A program made the translations under genes and the position numbers. 64,000 nt of DNA from Acidobacteriota bacterium (GTDB taxonomy: Bacteria > Acidobacteriota > Terriglobia > Bryobacterales > Bryobacteraceae). Each line of letters starts with the position of its first letter. Position 1 is the stretch's first letter. Shown here one piece after another: positions 52,889 to 62,200 of this stretch. The notes under the pieces were generated by a model, which was given only the letters and a program-made list of their open reading frames with translations, ran no database searches and was not told the origin of the DNA. The stretch covers positions 243,809 through 307,808 of the forward strand of contig JACTMJ010000031.1 of assembly GCA_014584705.1 (NCBI GenBank), read 5' to 3'.

Positions 52889-55429
52889 ATGCGCTGGCCC
52901 ACCCTGCTCGCCGCCGGTCTCTGCCTCGTGATTTCCGCCTATGGCTGGCTGGAACCCCTGCCGATGGATCGGGGCTCCTCCGGTCTGCTGCAGCAATTGC
53001 GAAAGCTGCAAACCCGCGCCCGCGTCCTCTATATCGTGGCCCATCCGGACGACGAAGACGGCGCTACGATTGCCAAGCTCTCTCGCGGCATGGGAGCGGA
53101 GGTGGTGCTGCTTTCGCTTACGCGCGGGGAATCTGGCGCCAACCTGGTGACTGGTGACGCTTTTGACCGCCTGGGTTTGTTGCGCACCGTGGAACTGCGG
53201 AAGGGAGCGCAATGGTACGGCGCACGGCTGCGCTTCACCCGTGCCGTCGATTACGGATACTCGAAAACGATCGAGGAGTGCTGGAGCCAGTGGGACCAGA
53301 ACGAGATCGTGCGCGACGTGGTGCGGGTGATTCGCGAGGAGCAGCCGCATGTGGTGATCGCACGCTGGCAAGGCACCGCCCGCGACGGCCACGGCAACCA
53401 CACCGCGGCCGGTATTGTCTCGCCCATCGCATACCGCGCGGCGGCGGATCCGCAACAGTATCCGGAGCAGATCAAGGCCGGCCTCAGCGCGTGGCGCGCC
53501 TGGAAGCACTACTCCGATAACCGCGCGGAGCGCGACCCGTGGACCCATCAATCCCGGACCGGCATCTACGATCCCATCCTTGGCATGAGCTACGCGCAGG
53601 CAGGCCGCGAAGGGCTGCGCCAGCAGCGATCGCAGAGCGCCGGTGCTGCCATCCTGGGGCCGGGCGAGGTTAGCACTTACTATCTGCGGACCGATCCGCC
53701 GGCCACGGAAGGCGAGAAGGAAGAGAGCTTCTTCGCGAACATGGATGTGTCGCTCGGGAGTTATCCCGCGCTCGAAGCGCCACTGGCCGAAGCCATGCGT
53801 GCGTTTGATGCGCAGCATCCGGAGAAAGTGGCGCCCTTGCTGGCCAGCGCTCTCGGGATTGTGCGGCGCTTGCGCCGGGAAAGCGATGCCCGCGATCTTC
53901 AGGTGAAGGAAGCGCAGATCGGAGAAGCACTGCGCCTCGCCCTGGGCGTCGAAGCGGAAGCGCTTGTGCAACCGGCGAACGCCCCGTCCGGGCCGATGGC
54001 CGCGTTCCTGCCGTCTTCCACTTTTCAGGTGGCGGTTCCCGGGCAGAGCTTCGAGGTGCGGGTGAACTATACGCCCCGCCTGTCAAACGAAGCGCGTCTT
54101 CGAGACATTACGCTCGACGCCCCCGCCGGCTGGACGGTGGACGCTCTGGGGGAAGGGAAGTTCCGTGTCACCGTGCCCGCCTCCGCTGCTTCGAATGCTG
54201 CCTTCTGGAGCCGCGATTCCGTGCGGCAGACCCTTTACCATTATGCGAGTGACGCCGTGTTCGGGCAGCCGCTCCCCGAGGCTCCGTTGCACGCGCGCGT
54301 GAGCTACGAATTCCGGGGCGCGCTGGCGTCTGTGCGAACTCCCGTGCTTGTGAGCTACATGGATGAACGGGGCTTGCAGCACCGAAGGGCGATTGCGACG
54401 GGCCCGGCGCTCTCGCTGGAAACCGAAACCGAGGCCGGAATCTTCCCGATCGGCAAGGCGGCGTACAGCCTCGATGTGCGCTTGCGCCATATCGGCAGTG
54501 AACCGATGTCGGGAACCGTGCGTCTCAAGCTTCCCGCGGGCTGGCGGAGTGATCCGGACTCCGCGCCTTTTCAGTTCGGGAAAGAGGGAGAAGCGGCCAG
54601 CGCCGCCTTTCGCGTCATTCCACCCGACGGGCTGAAGGCCGGCCGCATCACCGTCCTGGCAATCGCGCAGGCGGATGGCCGCGAGTACCGAAGCTCCTTC
54701 CGCGCCGTCACCCAACCGGGTTTCGAAGTGATTTATGAGGAACGGCCCGCCACGCACGAGATTGCCCTTGTGGATGCGAAGATCGCGCCTGGCCAGCGCA
54801 TCGGCTATGTCATGGGCGCGGGAGATTCGGTCCCCGCGGGATTGGAGCAACTGGGCGCAAGCGTCGAGCTGCTGGATGCCTCCGCCCTGGCCGCCGGCGA
54901 TCTCTCCCGCTACGATTCGATCTGGCTTGGCATCCGCGCCTATGCCGTTCGCCCGGATCTCCTCGTCTACAACGCGCGGCTGCTCGACTATGCGAAGAAC
55001 GGCGGCGTGCTGGTGGTGCAATACAATACACCCGAGTTCGACCACAACTACGGCCCCTATCCTTACCAGATGACGCGGAGGCCGGAAGAGGTGAGCGAAG
55101 AGGATTCGCCCGTTACGATCCTCGCGCCGGAAGCTCCGGTTTTTCGCTGGCCGAACCGCATCACGACCGACGATTTCACGGGCTGGGTGGAGCAGCGCGG
55201 CTCGAAGCACCTTGTATCCTGGGCCCCCGAGTATCAGCCGCTGGTGGAAATGCACGATCGCGGACAGGCCCCGCAGCGGGGCATCTGGTTGCAAGCGAAA
55301 TACGGCAAGGGGCTGTACGTCTATTGTTCTCTTTCCTGGTACCGCCAATTGCCCTTTGCCGTGCCGGGGGCGGCCCGCATCGTTGCCAATCTCGCTTCGC
55401 TGGGGGCGAAGAATGCGCCCTGGAGATGA
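52889..55429 (+). CDS. Exported PIG-L/LmbE-type deacetylase with beta domains
   Basis: The 846-residue protein has an N-terminal helix (PTLLAAGLCLVISAYGWLE) and a PIG-L domain with IVAHPDDEDG (zinc His-Pro-Asp-Asp), LLSLTRGESGAN and the third zinc His in DGHGNHTAAG. Beta-sandwich modules follow (about 400-650), and a glutamine-amidotransferase-like C-terminal domain (YDSIWLGIRAYAVRPDLL, GGVLVVQYNTPEFD). It would deacetylate an N-acetylated sugar or glycan outside the cytoplasm; substrate unknown. Confidence 0.85.
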   Translation: MRWPTLLAAGLCLVISAYGWLEPLPMDRGSSGLLQQLRKLQTRARVLYIVAHPDDEDGATIAKLSRGMGAEVVLLSLTRGESGANLVTGDAFDRLGLLRTVELRKGAQWYGARLRFTRAVDYGYSKTIEECWSQWDQNEIVRDVVRVIREEQPHVVIARWQGTARDGHGNHTAAGIVSPIAYRAAADPQQYPEQIKAGLSAWRAWKHYSDNRAERDPWTHQSRTGIYDPILGMSYAQAGREGLRQQRSQSAGAAILGPGEVSTYYLRTDPPATEGEKEESFFANMDVSLGSYPALEAPLAEAMRAFDAQHPEKVAPLLASALGIVRRLRRESDARDLQVKEAQIGEALRLALGVEAEALVQPANAPSGPMAAFLPSSTFQVAVPGQSFEVRVNYTPRLSNEARLRDITLDAPAGWTVDALGEGKFRVTVPASAASNAAFWSRDSVRQTLYHYASDAVFGQPLPEAPLHARVSYEFRGALASVRTPVLVSYMDERGLQHRRAIATGPALSLETETEAGIFPIGKAAYSLDVRLRHIGSEPMSGTVRLKLPAGWRSDPDSAPFQFGKEGEAASAAFRVIPPDGLKAGRITVLAIAQADGREYRSSFRAVTQPGFEVIYEERPATHEIALVDAKIAPGQRIGYVMGAGDSVPAGLEQLGASVELLDASALAAGDLSRYDSIWLGIRAYAVRPDLLVYNARLLDYAKNGGVLVVQYNTPEFDHNYGPYPYQMTRRPEEVSEEDSPVTILAPEAPVFRWPNRITTDDFTGWVEQRGSKHLVSWAPEYQPLVEMHDRGQAPQRGIWLQAKYGKGLYVYCSLSWYRQLPFAVPGAARIVANLASLGAKNAPWR

Positions 55430-55452
55430 ATCCCGCGGTACGCCTCGCGAAC

Positions 55453-55524
55453 TTAGTTGTAGCGCCGCCGGTTGCGGCGCTCCTCTTGAATTTAGTTGTA
55501 GCGCTGCCGGTTGCGCTTGCGGCG
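55453..55524. repeat. Imperfect 39-bp direct duplication at the MoxR gene 3' end
   Basis: TTAGTTGTAGCGC-C-GCCGGTTGCG at 55453 recurs at 55492 as TTAGTTGTAGCGC-T-GCCGGTTGCG. The second copy contains the MoxR stop codon and last codons; the first lies just beyond the stop, as if the C-terminal coding end had been duplicated. Confidence 0.6.
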
Positions 55525-57009
55525 GAATTCGGTGGGGTCGATGTCCGGTGCTTCGTCTTCCACGAAATCCGTGCCGCGCTTTTCCTCGCCGCGGAAGCCC
55601 AGTTCCTCGTCCCGGCTGATGCGCCGCAAGGCGTGGAGCCCTTCCAGAATGAACTCGCCCGCGGAAGCACGCAGGGAATCAGGTTCACTTTCCTCCAACC
55701 CAAGATGCCGCGTCTTCTCCAGCAGCCCGTCCACCTTGGCAAGCTGCGCCAGTAGAGAGGCGGACGTCATCGGCTCCTCCACCTTCACGCTGCCTCCGTC
55801 GTCAAACCACTTCACGGTCGGGCCGAGAGTGGCGTTGCCCATGTACTTCTTGTAAACGCGCCCGATGGCATTGCGAATGATCTCGCGTGCCACCGCGTCG
55901 CCGCCCTTTAGTTCGCCTTCATACTCGAGCTCCACCTTGCCGGTAATGGCGGGCAATGCGGCATAGACGTCGCTCACGCGCGGCGTCACGATGTCGTCAC
56001 CGCTTTCAATCGCGCGCCTCTCCGCGTTCGAGATCACGTTCTCGAGCGTCGTAATGGCCAGGCGCTGGCTCACCCCGGAGCGCTTGTCCACGCGCCGGTC
56101 TTCGCGGGCCACGAAGGCGATCTGCTCCACCACTTCGACGAGATAACCGGGCAGCAGCAGCTCGCCGCAACCTTCGCGTTGCCGCCATGCCTCCTGCATC
56201 GTGATCGCTACGCCCTGTTCCACATTCAGCGGATAGTGCGTGCGGATCTCGCTGCCGATGCGGTCCTTGAGCGGCGTGATGATCTTTCCCCGGGCCGTGT
56301 AATCTTCCGGGTTTGCGGTGAACACGAGCAGCACGTCGAGCGGCAGCCGCACGGGGTAGCCCTTAATCTGGACGTCGCCCTCCTGCATGATGTTGAACAA
56401 ACTCACCTGGATGCGCCCGGCCAGATCCGGAAGTTCGTTTAACGCGAACACCGCGCGGTTCGCCCGAGGCACCAGGCCGTAGTGGATGGTGAGTTCGTCG
56501 GAGATGTCGGCGCCTTGCCGGGCGGCCTTGATCGGATCAATATCCCCGATCATGTCCGCGACGGTGACGTCCGGCGTGGCCAGCTTTTCGACGTAGCGAT
56601 GCTCCGGCGTCAGCCAGGCAATGGGCGTCTCTTCGCCCTGCTCCTCGATTACCGTGCGGCCGTAGCGGCTGATCGGCTGGTAGGGGTTGTCGCGGACTTC
56701 GCTCCCAGCGATATAGGGAATGGCGGGGTCGAGCAGCGTCGTGAGCATGCGGATGAGCTTTGTCTTCGCCTGTCCGCGCAAACCCAGCAGAATGAAGTTG
56801 TGGCGGGATAGAAGCGCGTTCACGATCTGAGGAATCACCGAATCGTCGTATCCGTGAACTCCCTCGAAGAGCCGCTCGCCCGACCGGAGTTTTAGGATGA
56901 GGTTCTCGCGGATCTCGTCCTTGATGCTTCTCGTCCGGAGGCGCTGCTCCGTGAACCGGCGGTCGCGCCGCAATGCTCCGAGCGTATGCGGTAAATCCCA
57001 GGTATTCAT
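55492..57009 (-). CDS. MoxR-type AAA ATPase
   Basis: The 505-residue protein has a Walker A GLRGQAKT (Ala in the last Gly place, as often in MoxR), GDIDPIKAARQGADI, FALNELPDLAGRIQVSLFNI with Walker B character, LLVFTANPEDYTARGKI (sensor 1), PLKDRIGSEIRTHYP, and a long C-terminal part ending in an Arg/Asn-rich tail (KRNRQRYN). It resembles magnesium-chelatase-like MoxR chaperones, which usually pair with a VWA protein, but none is adjacent. ATG 57009 is chosen since NTWDLPHTLG begins the conserved part. Confidence 0.8.
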   Translation of the reverse strand: MNTWDLPHTLGALRRDRRFTEQRLRTRSIKDEIRENLILKLRSGERLFEGVHGYDDSVIPQIVNALLSRHNFILLGLRGQAKTKLIRMLTTLLDPAIPYIAGSEVRDNPYQPISRYGRTVIEEQGEETPIAWLTPEHRYVEKLATPDVTVADMIGDIDPIKAARQGADISDELTIHYGLVPRANRAVFALNELPDLAGRIQVSLFNIMQEGDVQIKGYPVRLPLDVLLVFTANPEDYTARGKIITPLKDRIGSEIRTHYPLNVEQGVAITMQEAWRQREGCGELLLPGYLVEVVEQIAFVAREDRRVDKRSGVSQRLAITTLENVISNAERRAIESGDDIVTPRVSDVYAALPAITGKVELEYEGELKGGDAVAREIIRNAIGRVYKKYMGNATLGPTVKWFDDGGSVKVEEPMTSASLLAQLAKVDGLLEKTRHLGLEESEPDSLRASAGEFILEGLHALRRISRDEELGFRGEEKRGTDFVEDEAPDIDPTEFRRKRNRQRYN

Positions 57010-57186
57010 TGCCCAGCCACTCTCCCCTATTTCGATGGTCCTACACGATGGACCCGTTCGGGGGAGCGCCGGTTTCGTTCGCGCCGGGATCGCCCGCCGT
57101 GTCTGCCTCGTTCCCCCGGCAACCATTGGAGTTGCCATCCGTGTTTGCTACCATTGCGAAAAACGCGAAGCGGGGCTCTAAGGATC

Positions 57187-57987
57187 ATGGCGGATTTTGA
57201 ACGGCTCTGGCCCAGACTGCAACAGCTTGGGCTGAACGCCTATGAGGCGCGGACGTATCTGGTGCTGCTCGGGCATCCGCGCTTCAAGGCGATGGAGGCG
57301 GCGGCGCGTGCCAGCGTGCCACGCCAGAAAATTTACGAAGTGCTCGATAGCCTTCTCGAAAAGGGCTTCGCGGAGGTCCTGCAGGAGAAGACCAAATCGT
57401 TCTCAGCCGTGGAGCCGGCGATCGCGATCCCCGCCTATCTGGCGCGAAAAGAGAGAGACTTCGCGGAGCAACTGCGTGAGTCGCGCAAGCGGGCCTCGCT
57501 CGTCGTTCAGGATCTGGAGGCGCTATGCGAGAACGGCATTGCGGAACGAGGCAATCTCGACTATGTGCGGCTATTCAATGAGACCGCCCAGACGGCGATG
57601 CACTTCCGCGCCATGCTCGAAAGGGCGCGGCACGAGTACGTGGAGTTCGCCCGCCCGCCGTACGCGGTGGATCCGCTCGACGAGCAACTCGTCAAGCAGG
57701 CCTGCGCGCGCGGCGTCCGCATTCGGCTGCTGGTGGAAGAGCACCACGAGATCAGCGAGAACTACCGGGAGCGCTTGCGTGAGTACGCCGAAGCCGGCGT
57801 GGAGATCCGGGAGATCGCCCAGCTCCCGATGAAGCTGGCGCTGTTTGACCGCCAGCATGGCATTCTCGCCCTGCTCGACCCCCTCACCACCAGGCAAAGC
57901 TGGACCTCCGTCTGGTTTGACCACAAAGGATTCGGTTCCGCCATGGCCGAGCTTTTCGATTCCCGCTGGCAGGCCGCCGCCGTCTAG
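57187..57987 (+). CDS. TrmB-family transcriptional regulator
   Basis: The 266-residue protein has a TrmB winged helix at residues 8-75 (LQQLGLNAYEARTYLVLLGH, ASVPRQKIYEVLDSLLEKGF, SFSAVEP) and a C-terminal phospholipase-D-like regulatory domain (VRIRLLVEEHHEI). AAGG precedes ATG 57187. Its target is unknown; it is divergent from the MoxR gene with 177 bases between. Confidence 0.82.
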   Translation: MADFERLWPRLQQLGLNAYEARTYLVLLGHPRFKAMEAAARASVPRQKIYEVLDSLLEKGFAEVLQEKTKSFSAVEPAIAIPAYLARKERDFAEQLRESRKRASLVVQDLEALCENGIAERGNLDYVRLFNETAQTAMHFRAMLERARHEYVEFARPPYAVDPLDEQLVKQACARGVRIRLLVEEHHEISENYRERLREYAEAGVEIREIAQLPMKLALFDRQHGILALLDPLTTRQSWTSVWFDHKGFGSAMAELFDSRWQAAAV

Positions 57988-58600
57988 AGCGCGGTGAGCG
58001 GAGGCTGGCTCGGGGGGCGGATTTTGCGAAACGAAGCCACTTGCTGGTTCGGTGCCCTCGTCCGCAGAATCACCGGCATTGGGAATCTCCGGCATGGGGA
58101 ATCTCCGGCATTAGTAGGCGTTGAGGTGCCGAGGGCGGTGCGGAGGCGTCGCGCCGGCCAAACGGGGCCGTCGCGACATGGCCCCGCCGACGGCGGGCGG
58201 TTCTCTGTTTTTGGCCGGGGGCGGGGGGCCGAGAGCAGGGGCGGGATGCCGTGGGGAGTGCGTGCTTGCGCTAGGGGCCGGGAGTGGCCGGGTTGTCCGG
58301 GTTGTGCAAAAAATACGGTGTTTTTCGGTTTGGTGTTCGTTTCACTAAGTTGCCTGAATGCAGCTAGTTATGTGCTTTTGTGGCCCGCTGACATTGTCCG
58401 GATTGTCCGGATGGATCCGGACAATCGGGCGGAGCGGGAGGAGGCGGCATCTCCGCCGGAAGCGCGCCCGATCCGTTCGTTTTTGGCCCGGAAGGCGGAG
58501 CGAACCGGATGCGGATTTCGGGCGGGGATTGGCCCGGAAGGGCGGGCGGAGTTCCGCTTGGGCCGTATTCACGGACGGGCGGAACTCCGTGTCCGCGACG
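57988..58600. other. Gene-free convergent region with short repeats
   Basis: A 613-base GC-rich gap between the TrmB gene and a convergent small ORF. It holds a tandem repeat of CCGGCATTGGGAATCT (58073-58112, two and a half copies with one change) and a cluster of TTGTCCGG motifs with a palindrome (58293-58425). Several frames stay open because of base composition, but I see no credible protein. Confidence 0.5.
58293..58425. repeat. TTGTCCGG motif cluster with 11-bp palindrome
   Basis: TTGTCCGG occurs at 58293, 58394 and 58403, and inverted at 58417-58424. The last two form a perfect palindrome: ATTGTCCGGAT (58402-58412), GG, ATCCGGACAAT (58415-58425). It may be a protein-binding site or a transcription stop. 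Confidence 0.55.
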
Positions 58601-58897
58601 TCATGGCTCCTGGCTAAGCTTACGCATGAGCGTCTGGGCTTCGACCCACTTCTCTACGCTGCGCCGCATTTCTCCGGGATCGGCCTTGTGGAGATCCTTG
58701 CCCTTGCGGAGCACCTCGCGCTCGGCGCGCTGTTCGATCTCGCCAGGGCGGACGTAGACTGTATTGGCCTCGATGACATCGAGGATCCGGGGCGGCTCAC
58801 CGAGCGCGCCCGGGGTTTTTCGCATGATGCCGAGCACCCGCCGCTCTTCCGCGCGGCTGGCCGCATCACGTATTGCCTTCTTGAAGTTCTCAGACAT
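58601..58897 (-). CDS. Small helical protein next to the CRISPR locus, unknown function
   Basis: A 98-residue ORF starting MSENFKKAIRDAASRAEERR, charged and helical, without signal or cysteines. TATACT lies six bases before ATG 58897, so the mRNA may be nearly leaderless. No family recognised. It points away from the tracrRNA/cas9 region and may be unrelated to it. Confidence 0.55.
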   Translation of the reverse strand: MSENFKKAIRDAASRAEERRVLGIMRKTPGALGEPPRILDVIEANTVYVRPGEIEQRAEREVLRKGKDLHKADPGEMRRSVEKWVEAQTLMRKLSQEP

Positions 58898-59112
58898 GCC
58901 CGAGTATAGCGGCGGGGAGTGGGGAAGACGGCTTGTTTGCGCGAGCGCGGGCGGTGCGGCGGGCCGGGGAGGGCGCGCGAAGATGTTGCGCGGCAAGGAG
59001 ATAGGCGCGGGTGACGGTGGCGGGCGAAATTATTTGCAATGTTCGTGACCGGGTGATGGTGCGTCCGGGATCTTCGCATGCCGGATCGGGGGGGGGAGTG
59101 CGCCGTGAGCGC

Positions 59113-59232
59113 CATGATAAAGGAATATGCCCCGCACCGGGCGGGGCATCCCTAAAGGTTGCAGCTTGCGCGGCAGAGCCCTTCGGCGGGATTACCTTAC
59201 TTTGAAAAGGGAATCCCTGACCTTGATACACT
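59113..59232 (-). ncRNA. Predicted tracrRNA of the type II-C CRISPR system
   Basis: On the minus strand from 59232 the sequence AGTGTATCAAGGTCAGGG-A-TTCC pairs with the 3' two thirds of the repeat (22 of 23), and CTTTTCAAAGT directly after pairs with its first 11 bases through Watson-Crick and G-U pairs, leaving a two-base bulge on the repeat side. The tail 59198-59155 has an AAGGT/ACCTT stem enclosing smaller hairpins, then a strong hairpin ATGCCCCGC/GCGGGGCAT (59149-59127) and TTCCTTTAT. This is the anti-repeat plus structured tail plan of a tracrRNA, about 115-120 bases. It lies directly upstream of cas9 and antisense to its leader. Confidence 0.85.
59202..59232 (+). promoter_or_regulatory. 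Candidate cas9 promoter inside the anti-repeat
   Basis: TTGAAA (59202-59207) and an extended -10 TGA-TACACT (TACACT at 59227-59232) are 19 bases apart. A start near 59239 would leave a leader of about 22 bases before cas9. The long spacer makes it uncertain. Confidence 0.4.
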
Positions 59233-59238
59233 ATCTGG

Positions 59239-59267
59239 ACCTTAACATTTGGAAGCCTTCATGTCAA
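59239..59267 (-). promoter_or_regulatory. Candidate tracrRNA promoter overlapping the cas9 start
   Basis: On the minus strand a perfect TTGACA (59262-59267) and TAAGGT (59239-59244) are separated by 17 bases. Transcription would begin near 59232, which is exactly the first base of the anti-repeat. The -35 lies within cas9 codons 1-3. Confidence 0.65.
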
Positions 59268-62200
59268 TCGAAACGAACGGTCTGGTCTTGGGAATTGACC
59301 TCGGCGCGAGCTCGCTTGGTGTCGCGCTGATCGATCCGGTGAACGCGCGGATCGTGCATACGGGTGTGCGCATTTTTGAGGCGGGGGTGAACAGCCTCGA
59401 TACGGCCAAGGAGACACCGAAGAATGCGGATCGTCGCGCCGCACGGCAAGTGCGACGCCAGACAGAGCGCAGACAGAAGCGCTACAAGGCGCTGTTTCGG
59501 ATTCTTCAGGATTCCGGTCTTCTTCCCGCCGGCAAGCGACTGGAAGCACTGGAGGCTCTGGACAAGACACTATCCACGCAGTACGCCGAGCACACAAAGC
59601 TGCCCTATTTGCTGCGCTTCCGCGCGCTGGACGAGGCACTGACTCCCCACGCGCTTGGGCGTGCGCTGTATCACCTTGGCCAGCGGAGGGGCTTTCTTTC
59701 AAACAGAAAAACGGACAAAAAGGCAGAAGAGGAAAAGGAGCGAAGCCGGATGTTAGCGAGCATCCGGACGCTCGGCCAAACCATTGAGGAAACGGGGTGC
59801 CGCACTCTCGGAGAGTATATCTATCGTTTCGTCGACCCCCACCAGGAACGCATCCGGCAGCGGTTTACCGACCGCGCAATGTACAAGAAGGAGTTTGAGG
59901 CCATTTGGAACGCTCAAGCCGGATTCCATCCGGAATTGCTCTCCGAAGCTCTACGGGCGGCCTTGGAACGTACAATTTTTTATCAGAGGCCGCTCAAACC
60001 GCAGACCGACAAGGTGGGCTATTGCGATCTGGAGGAGGGCGAGAGGCGCGCGCCAATGGCGTTGCTGGAGGTGCAGCGCTTCCGCATGTTGACCACCGTA
60101 AATAATCTGCGGTTAGTGGAGAAGACGGGCGAACGGCGCAAACTAACCCCTCAGGAGAGGGAGATCATTCTCGCGGAGGCCGAGAGCGGTGAGCGGCTGG
60201 AAATCAAGAAACTGAAGAAGCAACTAGGGCTAAAGGATGCAAGTTTCAGCCTGGAGATCGGGGGAGAGAAAAGCATTCCCGCGAACGCAACCGCGGCACA
60301 GATGCGCAAGGCGATGGGCCCGGCCTGGGGCAAACTCACGAGTGAGCGGCAAACTGAGCTTGTCGAGTATCTGGTAACCTCCCCGGCCGACGATGAAACA
60401 CTTGCCCGTTCGCTCATGAAAGACTTCGGTTTTGATGAGCGAGTTGCGAAGGCTCTTTCCGAAGTGAAGCTGCCCGCCGGATATTTCTCGATATCGAGGA
60501 AGGCCGTCCTCAAGCTGATGCCGCTCATGGAGAGCGAGGAGATGCTCAGCTTCACCGAGGCCAAGGAAAGCGAAGATGGGTACGGGAAGCCAACCCCAAC
60601 GGAGCCGCTGCCGCTGTTGCGCGCGGCGGAGACGGGAATCCGCTCACTGCGAAACCCGGCGGTGATGCGCGCACTGAGCGAGTTGCGCAAGACAGTTAAT
60701 GCCCTGATCCGGGAGTACGGAAAGCCGGAGGCGATTCACATCGAACTGGCGCGTGACCTCCGGAGAAGCCATGAAGACCGGATGCAGCTTCAGGACGCGG
60801 CACGCAAACGGGAAGCGCAGCGGGATGCGGCCGCCAAGGATCTGGCCAGCTACTACAACTGTTCGCCGGAAGATGTGAAGAAACGTCACGGTTCCGCAAT
60901 AGAGAAGTATTTGCTATGGGAGGAGTGCAACCACAAATGTCCCTATTCCGGTGAGCCCATCAGCAAGACGGCACTGTTCGGGGAGACGCCGCAGTTTCAG
61001 GTAGAGCACATCATCCCGCTTTCGCGGTCGCTCGACAACTCATTCAACAACAAGACGCTCTGCTCGAATGCGATGAACGCGCGAAAAGGCAATCGCACGC
61101 CGTGGGAAGCGTTCCATGACGACGATTTCGAGAGGATGCGCAAGGCGGTGGCCGAGTTCAAGAACCCCGCGAAGCTTAGCCGTTTTGTGCTGAAAGAGGC
61201 GGACCGGGACGCACTGCTCGAAGAATTCACGACGCGCCAACTGAACGACACGCGCTACGCATCGAAGCTGGCGGCCCAGTACCTCGGAACGCTCTACGGA
61301 GGCGTCTGGGACGAGGGACGCAGGCAGCGCATTTTCACCTGTGCCGGGCAAATTACGGCGCACTTGCGCAGGGCCTGGAGACTCGATTCCATCCTGAACC
61401 CGGTTGATTGGACGAAGTCGCGGGACGACCATCGCCACCACGCAGTGGATGCCGTTGCCATTGCGCTGAGCAGCCCGGCTATCGTGAAAAGGCTCAGCGA
61501 GGCGGCGGAACGCGCGGGCAGCGAGCGCCGCTTGCAAATTCGGGATTTTGATCCGCCATGGAGCGGCTTCAAGGAAGATGTGCGGCAAGCGATCTTGGCG
61601 ACGCAAGTCTCCCTGCGGCCCGCGTACAAGCTGCTGGCGCAGATGCACGATGAAACACTCTATAGCAAGCCATGGGACGGGAGCGATGGGAAACGATACG
61701 TCACGGTTCGCAAGCCGCTCGACGGGGGCAAGTTCGAGATTGAAGATATTGTGGATCCGCGCATCCGGGAGATTGTGCGGGCCAAGATTGAGGCGGCGGG
61801 AACGCGGAAGAAACTGAACGACGATCCACCGCTCGATGCGGCGGGGCGGCCGATCCGGCGGGTGCGGGTAAAGATCGGCGTTGCCACCGATCCCACGGTG
61901 GTGGGAGAAGGACCCCGGGCGCGGAATGTGATGCCCAATTCCATTCACCATTCGGTGATTCTGCGCGATGAGACGCAGAAGGGCAAGGCGTGCTACCGGC
62001 ATGAATCCGTGAGCACGATCGAAGCGATGCGGAGACACCGGCTGGGGCTTCCCATTGTGAACAAGGAGCACGGCGAACATGTGGCGTTTGTCTGCACGCT
62101 GCGGCCGGGCGATGTGCTGGAGGCGGTAAAGGCGGCGGGAGAGCCGAGACAACTTTGGCGGGTTCGCTCTTTGAATGCTACAGGGCAATTTACGTTGCAC

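Noticed and set aside
57994..58617. Plus-strand 207-codon frame after the TrmB gene
   Set aside because: No ribosome-binding site or recognisable domain, composition-driven, and it crosses short repeats and the end of a convergent ORF.
59239..59261. A second degenerate repeat (TTTGGAAG) just before cas9
   Set aside because: Only eight matching bases; it is better explained as the spacer of the tracrRNA promoter and the cas9 ribosome-binding region.
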